Positions 57,135 to 64,000 of a stretch of DNA of 64,000 nucleotides are shown here, piece by piece (the first letter of the stretch is position 1; each line of letters starts with the position of its first letter). The notes under the pieces were generated by a model. It was not told the origin of the DNA, ran no database searches, and saw only the letters and a list, made by a program, of their open reading frames with translations. Position numbers and translations under genes: made by a program. Source of the stretch: Homalodisca vitripennis (lineage: Eukaryota; Arthropoda; Insecta; Hemiptera; Cicadellidae); contig NW_025776203.1 in the NCBI RefSeq assembly GCF_021130785.1, positions 1-64,000 of the forward strand. Direction: 5' to 3'.

Positions 57135-57290
57135 CAGCCGACAGAATCATAACAGGTCTCGCGTCATTCTAGAGGGATTCGGTAACTTGGACCATTACCC
57201 TGTCATTACAGGTTACTTTCTGCTTCCACAGTTTTCAATGGAGGTTAAACAGTGCTAAACCAGTCTCTAGTGCCAATATATGTGGAAACG
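57135..57290 (+). repeat. Dispersed repeat family D, copy 2
   Basis: The partner of 13045-13200 in the same orientation. Confidence 0.6.
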
Positions 57291-57764
57291 TGAATCTAAC
57301 TTTGTCGTCATTGGCCAAATACAGGTATTTTGATGAAAATTGCTTATTCACGCAGTCAATTGGTTGTAAATTTCTCACAACGATTTCTTCAATGTAAAAT
57401 TTCCATTCATCTAGTTATATTTTTAAGCGTCAACATTAGGATTGAATCTATTAAAGTTACAATGTGGTGTAAATATGGGTCTGTGAACAAAACACGCTTA
57501 ACGGATGAAACAAGCGTAATGATTAAAATATCTTTTTAAGAGTGATTTTTAGCAATTAATTCTAGATCTGGAGCGCTTTATCAACAATTCTTTCTTCTAC
57601 CAAAAGGACGTCAAAAACAATACAGCACTGCAGCTGTTACTGTTGGAGATAACTGTTACACTGTTTGTTTGTCATGTTTTATTTTACGATTCTTTGCATG
57701 CTGCGATTTAACTTGAACCGTCATGTGCCTTTTCATAACATGATATTTCTCTTTGTTTAAAGTT

Positions 57765-57830
57765 GGTTTTTGACGATGAAATTGTTGTAAAGGTAACAGG
57801 ATTTTTCGGGTATTTGCTATCGGTAAATGA
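57765..57830 (+). repeat. Dispersed repeat family F, copy 2
   Basis: 'ttgtaaaggtaacaggattt' followed by 'ttcgggtatttgctatcg'. The 107-codon frame crossing it (57763-58086) has no recognisable domain and starts inside the repeat. Confidence 0.55.
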
Positions 57831-58086
57831 TACAAGAAACCAATATTTCGTTAAGTGTATGTTTAGAAATAGTGTGTGTATGAAGTTGTCATACGTGTTT
57901 TTGGTAAATATTGGTTTTTGTGTATCACAACACTCTGGTACGTTTGGTTTATTTTGTTCTAGATTGCTGATAACTATTTATCTACTTGAAGAAAAGGTTA
58001 GATTGCAGATCATGAAACGCTCTGTTCTTGTTACTTGTAACAATGAGAAATGGCAAATGTTCGAATTCCTGAATCGGTGTTGGTAA

Positions 58087-58829
58087 TGATCAAGAATGTC
58101 TAAAATAGAATAGACCTGACAATTAACATGATTTTGCGGTGGTATCATCGATTCGGAGTAATAATTCTATGTCCACTAATCTTATGGGCGTATTGTATAT
58201 TTTTAGGTGGATGTAATACTAAATAATTTAAATTAACTTAAGGTTTTAAAAGTATTTATTATTTTTTATATCTTTTATTTTGAATATTTTTTAGTATTCT
58301 CAGAGTTTATTCTAAATATAAAAATGTTTTATAAATGTTATACTTATTGCCAAAAAATATATTTATTAATGCTCTGTAGAATTTGTTAATTATTAACCTC
58401 AGGTTCTTCAGTCAGCTCTGGCAGCAAATGATAATATACAAGTTTTTCGATAAGGCAAGAGTGCTTGGTAAGTTTAGAAACTTTTGATAGAACAAGTTTC
58501 AGTGAAAAATTTCTAGTAACGCAATCTTGATAATTTCCCAAATAGTTGGAAATAGTAATTATGGTCAGTAACGTTGCCATTTTCTTACGAACACCACAGC
58601 ATTCTCAAATTTCTATTAGAGAATAACTATGGGTGCTATATAACGTTGTGTGAATCCCCAGAGGGATTTACTTTTGGCTGCCTTAAACCTTCCAGTTGAA
58701 CTAACACTGACTACAGCAAAAATTGATGTGTCACTTGTGTGCGATAAAGGCACCCCATCGATGTCCAGGAGCGGCACATCACTAACCGCAAATTATATTG
58801 CGGTAAAAGGGTGGATTCATACATATAGC
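58087..58829. other. Intergenic, nothing recognised
   Basis: AT-rich with short chance frames. Confidence 0.55.
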
Positions 58830-59060
58830 GTACCTAGTGTATGTTAAAGTGGGTGGAGCTCGCTTATTGTTAGCATAAATATGAGGGAGACCCCTTCTTT
58901 GTCTAGAAAAACAAGCTTGTCTCCACTTATTCGAAAGTGACATGGCTCAGACATACAGCCAACTATTCTTCTTCAAGGAATCTGGACAAGGAGCGACCCC
59001 TTCAACTAACATTATTCATCCTGAATGTCCTGTCACTCCGAAAGTAAGCGCAAAGTTTGT
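58830..59060 (-). repeat. Dispersed repeat family E, copy 3
   Basis: Same orientation as 32060-32310. Shared gtgacatggctcagacata-type and ctgtcactccg-aa-gcgcaaag blocks. Confidence 0.6.
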
Positions 59061-59394
59061 TTTAGTAGTGAGTGCAATATAAGGTTTCTTCGGATTCATA
59101 TCCGTAAATGAATTTTTTTTTTATTTTGAAGATTTACACATCAGATTACAGACATTTCCAGAACACATTTACAACACCATTTCCTTAATATAACATTGGA
59201 AGCAATTTTTATACCGCACTGGGGCTTATCCATTACAATATGCTTCGCAAATTAGACCTCATAACAGAATAAACATTTTATGTCTCAAAATGTAAAATTT
59301 ATCCAACATAAGGTCACTATGCCCAATTGAATCGTAGAGAAGCACTATAAGGGTTGAAAAGAAGAACAGGGAAATCATAGGCATTTTATAATCT

Positions 59395-59430
59395 TTTAAA
59401 GGTAACAGGATTTCGGACATTTCCCATCGT
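59395..59430 (+). repeat. Dispersed repeat family F, copy 3 (short)
   Basis: 'aaaggtaacaggatttcgga' followed by 'catttcccatcg'. Only the core is kept. Confidence 0.55.
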
Positions 59431-59744
59431 TGTACAAAATAAATTTAACAATCAAAGGAATGTCAATTAATAAAATTCAAACACATAGCGTGAAATTAAG
59501 ATCAAGAACAAAAAATTAAGAACTTTACCTCTTCTCCCAACCAACGCAATTTTTGTATAAGTTAACGTGCTATGGGAACTGCAGATATATCAACAGTCGC
59601 TCTATTTTTTTCTAGTTGTGTGTAGCGTGTGTGTACGGTTTGCGAGTTTAGTGTAGTGTTATGGCGTGTCCAGGATATATGGCATATATTAGTAATTTTA
59701 CGTACAACTGTTTCTTTTTTTATAATTTTTCACTATCTTTTCCT

Positions 59745-59800
59745 TAAGTTTTTTGACACCTGAAGAAGAGAATGTGTACTTGAAACGTACTGTTTTATTT
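59745..59800 (+). repeat. CTGAAGA...GAAAC hairpin-like repeat tail
   Basis: 'gacacctgaagaagagaatg' followed by 'tgtacttgaaacgtactg' keeps the CUGANGA and GAAAC boxes seen in hammerhead-like transposon tails, but stem II is only ~3 bp. A more decayed relative ('gacacctttaaaag' ... 'atgaaacgtag') lies at ~53281-53320. Confidence 0.3.
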
Positions 59801-59934
59801 TAATAACATATAACAATATTGAACAATGTTATAAGACACCCTGTTACTTTTAAAATCATCCATCATCAATGTCAACATCAAACAAATTATTTTAAAATCG
59901 TTTTGTAAAAAAATGTATGCAATTTTTAAATTTA

Positions 59935-60165
59935 TCTAGGATGGAATTTTTTTAAGAATCTAACTTGTAGGTATAAAACAAACCAGTTGAAACAATACAA
60001 TACAATCTAGGATGGAATTTATCAAGACTCTAACCTGTAAGTATAAAAGAAATATTATAAAATCAGAAACCAGTTTAAACAATACAATACAATCTAGGAT
60101 GGAATGATTCAAGAATCTAACTTTTATGTATAATAAATCAGAAACCAGTTGAAACAATACAATTC
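59935..60165 (+). repeat. Three-copy tandem repeat (71-87 bp units)
   Basis: Units start at 'tctaggatgga' (59935, 60006, 60093), each continuing with 'aactctaac-tgta-gtataa' and 'aaccagttgaaacaatacaa'. The middle copy has a ~16 bp insertion shared in part with the third. Confidence 0.9.
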
Positions 60166-63100
60166 GTGGCCTGGATGTCGAAGGTGAGCTTTCTGTATCG
60201 GTTTGTAAACGAGTAAGTTGAAATTCAATACTCTTTGTTGCACGTTGGTTTCTGTAATTTGCATTGGAGTAAACGGCAGACCCGTGTTGCTGTTAATATG
60301 ATTCCTTTAATATGATTCCTCGTCACGATTACTAATGTTCCCCTTGATACTGAATAATATTATTAGACAAACGATTAATCTGTGAAAGTAAACAATTTTG
60401 GGTGTATTAAAAGTATACATTTTGAACTAATGATCAATTACATGAGTGTTATTTCTTTGTTATATTTCTTTGCCTTAGAAAAACATGTAATTCTTTAAAT
60501 AAGTACACGTGAGTTACAATAATTTTATTATTTTGTAAACTAAAAAGTGTGTGGTACAAATTTAATGTTTATGTGTGGTAATCAAATGTTTATGTTCAGT
60601 AAAATTTGTTACAAACTGAACAAAATTATGAAACTTTGTCACACACTGAACATCTGTAATTAGTAGACTATGAATTGAATGTGAAACGGAAAGATTTGCC
60701 AAAATCGGTTTGTACGTTTTTGAGGTGCGATCATTCATAGATTTTTTTAGTACATAGCCTGTAAATTCGATATAGCTCCGAAAATATGGTCGGCCTAGGA
60801 CGGAAGGTTTTAATGTAACATGTGTTGCATCTGAATAGAAAGTTCGGATTTTAGGTACTCAAAATGTCAAGAGACGTAAAAATAGGTCTTTGTATAAAAA
60901 AACATGATAATGGTACTAAAATCCAGAATATCCCATTTATTGAGATTGGAAGTGTACCTTTACAATTGTATAGTACTAGGGTTCTCAAAAAATATTTCAT
61001 TTGAGTTTTATTTATTAGCTATGCTGATAAGGCATAACATCAAACAAGCTGAACAAAGAAGTGATTCTTATAAATTCTTATAACCATTTCATTCTTACAA
61101 GAGTGCTGACCAACCAAAGGTGTTTAAAACATGTGTTTGCCTAACCTTATCTAACAAAACCTAAACTAAACCATCATTGTTACGTTATTATATGACAATC
61201 TTCTTTACCTTGATATTTTACATAATGAACTATCTGTTTGAAAATTTAATATTTAAGTTATAAGCTACTTTTTATGGATTAGCTTAATTTAGGTTTGACC
61301 CTGAAATTGTACATCTTAAGGAATTTACTCTCAGTCTAAGGAATTTTAACTTTATTTAAGTGGTCATAATAGTAAATATATGGGACTAGTTCACAATGGA
61401 ATTAAAAAGAATAATTTATTTTCCTAATATTTTTTGGCAAATTCCATATTGTGTAACAAGATTTATTGTGCATTTCAAATCATAGAATAGGCCAAATATT
61501 TTATAAAATACGGTATTTAATAAACCTATAAGCCATCAATCATATTCAACACAAGATACAACATTATATTAAACAGCCGATGTACACAAACAAAACTTGA
61601 ATCATATAGTTGTCATTTCTTGTCAACCTACCAGACACTAAATTGTGCCAGAAGGGTCACACCTCCTCAGTTTGTTTGTTTGAAACTAGTAAAATGGAAT
61701 GAAACATAAATTTAATTAAGATGTAATCTCCACTGAAAGCGTCGCGCCTCTAATAAGACTGAAAAACCAATTGGAGAAACGCTAAAAACTAACACCATTG
61801 TCATCATAGTATATCACCTTTATAAACTGTTTGCACAAAATACTAAATTGTTATTTGTTCACGAAATTTAAGTTGGACGTTTTTACCTATATTATAAGAG
61901 AGTTAAATCAAAATAGGTGGATAGGGAATAACTAAGTCAATTTTGATGGATATTATTTTTAAAATACACGTATAATATTACGGTATAATACATTTAAAAA
62001 ATTACGAGTACTTCATTATTTTATAGCATGTAATATATTTACAACTAAGTAATGTTTGTAAAATTACATATCATTATCTCAATATTCAAAAATTCATTTC
62101 GTTTTGTGGCAGTTTTATAATATTTGGATAAAAAGAAACTGTATGTTTATTTTTATTATCATATAATTTGAGTTAAAATATAATAAACGTATGTTAATAA
62201 CATAATAAATAATCATTATTACTTAAATATAAATATAATGAAATTAATACTGAGAAAGAAGTAATTTATCTTAATGATCTTTTTAAATGGTCAAACCAAG
62301 TGTTTTCAGGAAACTAGAAATGCTGTATCAAGCTACTGAAATTATTAAAGATAATGCAATTATCCACGCCAGATAGTTTTAACTGTAGAAAAATATTAAT
62401 ATTTTATCAAAATATTAGTTAGAAACTTGTTCATAAAATAATTATTTTCTGGAACAGCTCTAACCATAAAAATCATGTAAATCATGTTTAAAGAGTAACA
62501 TGTCTTTAAGTATAAAGAATTTGAATTTGGCTTTATACTACATTATTACTAAAAATAATAGATTCGCCCAACTGGGGGGCTCTGTTACGCGACATATTAC
62601 AATTGTATATCATTTTACTTTCATTATTAGATCATTTTACTAGAATATTAAAAAGTAATATGATTACAGAACATTTTCACAATAATTCCTTCTTTTTGAT
62701 TTAAAAAACTTGTACATCAATTTATTAATGGTGTACTTGATCATTTGTTAGTACAAGTTTGCGAATGTTTTAATGCTACATGTAAGAATACAAATCACTT
62801 ACTTTTAAACGAAGATAAATTTCAAGAATAAGTTATGTGTTAATAAATATTTGAGAAAACAATTTAATATTAGATTGGTTATTTCTCAAGTAAATAAATG
62901 TATAGATAATACGTAACCATACATTGCTCTACATGTTCAATCGAACGGAACACAGAACGCAGTGTACAAATTGGACACAGGTAAGGTTCGACAATTAAAC
63001 GCTCCACTGTAAACTCAGTTATTTCTTCAAACAAACAATTATATTCCCACTAAACAAACAATACAGTACGCGTTATGACAGGATAGTAATGGTCCAGGCA

Positions 63101-63299
63101 GTTTCCCAGGACTTTGGATTCAATATCTCCCTTCGGTGAGGGTCCCAAAAGTTCCAAGGATTTCACAGGTCAGTGATCTTAAGTGTGCATCATTGCTTTC
63201 TCTAAACCAGACCTGAAATCATTGGGTTCCAACAGTACTACCAACACAAAACTATAAATGGAGCAGAAAAAAAAATGAGACATGTATCTCATACTGTAT
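60166..63299. other. Intergenic, one possible transposon remnant
   Basis: 60690-60800 ('ttgccaaaatcggtttgtac', 'gcgatcattcatag', 'tcgatatagctccg') resembles tails of RTE-like insect elements. The rest shows nothing recognisable. Confidence 0.45.
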
Positions 63300-63500
63300 A
63301 ACATGACCCCGGTGTCAAAGAACGAAGGAGCTCAAAACGAACTCCCCATATCCTTCTGACCTCAGAGACACCCAGACTACAAAACATTGTGCAGTCTAGG
63401 TGAAGAGGTATTCTCTTTGTCTCACATGACTATCTTTGGATCCCTTCAGACGAACATGACTCCAGATTTCAGGAGTCAAGTCTTGCAACAGCATCAGATT
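63300..63500 (+). repeat. Repeat related to 13766-14300
   Basis: 'gcagtctaggtgaagaggta' followed by 'ttctctttgtctca' matches the phrase at ~14130. 'ccagatttcaggagtcaag' recalls the block near 14230. The short frame here is not shared. Confidence 0.4.
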
Positions 63501-64000
63501 TCAGATGCTCCACGTAGAGAGGAACTAAACTCAACATTCGCAATTGCGATAAATATCCTTTTAATCCGATATATTATTTTAATTCCTCTGTTTTGATTTA
63601 AAAGATAACACTTAATTCGCCTAAATCTAACTAATCAAATTATTTCTCATTTGATACAGATAGATACACACGTTTGTAAAGTAACAAACAGGTTCAATGG
63701 AAGCATGGTATGAATGAATCAAACATTCGAATTGACTAAGCAACAAAGTTTAAGGTTACTTCTGTAGGCAGGCATAAATTTAAACCCGCTGTCATTAAAA
63801 CGCGGAAGGCCCTCTCATGATTTAATTGGATTACTTTACTGAAAACCTTTCTTTACTACTTTAACCGTTATCTTTATTCAAATTATTTCTGAATGGAATT
63901 AGTGCCTACCCTAATTGTTTCAATTTGCATCTAAACCTAAACCTAAACCTTCCTAAATCCGGATAATGTTGAAGTTGTATTACTCGACCACAATATAAAT
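63501..64000. other. Intergenic; short CCTAAA run at 63931-63950
   Basis: Three to four CTAAAC hexamers, too short and of the wrong unit for an insect TTAGG telomere. Nothing else seen. Confidence 0.6.

Noticed and set aside
57763..58086. 107-codon frame
   Set aside because: It begins inside dispersed repeat family F, and the other family members have no matching frame.
63931..63955. Interstitial telomere
   Set aside because: The unit is CCTAAA with only three to four copies. Insect telomeric repeat is TTAGG/CCTAA.

Overview
The window is AT-rich, repeat-dense nuclear DNA of an animal, most likely an insect and possibly a hemipteran with a large genome. The evidence is a CR1/L2-type LINE, a Tc1/mariner-type element, a Penelope-like fragment, tRNA-derived repeats, long (TA)n tracts and several dispersed non-coding repeat families. 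The species cannot be named from sequence alone. I found no convincing host protein-coding exon, so almost every open frame belongs to a mobile element or is a chance frame.

Layout. Positions 1-3970 hold a tandem array of ~257 bp units, each with a 71-nt tRNA-like gene that keeps A and B boxes and a T5 terminator. Six copies are clean (2552-3910). About ten more in 1-2540 are distorted by stretched homopolymers, which looks like poor consensus sequence. Positions 4-22 kb are intergenic, with a four-unit ~116 bp satellite (7255-7715), SINE-like fragments, several two- or three-copy repeat families and a GC-richer block with heat-shock-type motifs (~21.2-21.6 kb). Positions 22.98-27.84 kb hold a minus-strand LINE: ORF1 (FLYWCH-type zinc finger, coiled coils, SGNH esterase) and ORF2 (AP endonuclease plus reverse transcriptase). 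It is interrupted by six single-base frameshifts, all in or beside short homopolymer runs.

Positions 28.3-41 kb are mostly empty, with a degraded element containing a Penelope-like piece and a hammerhead-like hairpin near 33.1-33.7 kb. Positions 41.0-42.3 kb carry a partial and a complete TIR element with a decayed Tc1/mariner-type transposase. Immediately next to it, 42,411-46,390 is a ~4 kb almost perfect palindrome with ~1.97 kb arms. Each arm holds three small outward-pointing genes (95, 109 and ~101 codons), a 13-bp minisatellite and a 20-21-bp minisatellite. The arms differ by true substitutions, several synonymous, as well as by homopolymer indels. This is the most interesting object in the window: a fold-back mobile element or the joined inverted repeats of a larger transposon- or virus-like element.

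Positions 47,004-47,944 are a 161-bp satellite whose monomer contains a ~54-nt dyad. Positions 50,817-52,739 are bounded by ~205 bp inverted repeats and look like a non-autonomous element. The rest is intergenic, with more dispersed repeat copies and one CpG-richer block with two NRF1-like palindromes (55.9 kb).

A theme across the window is single-base disagreement at homopolymers (array start, LINE, palindrome). This points to uncorrected long-read indels, so several 'broken' genes here may be intact in the animal.
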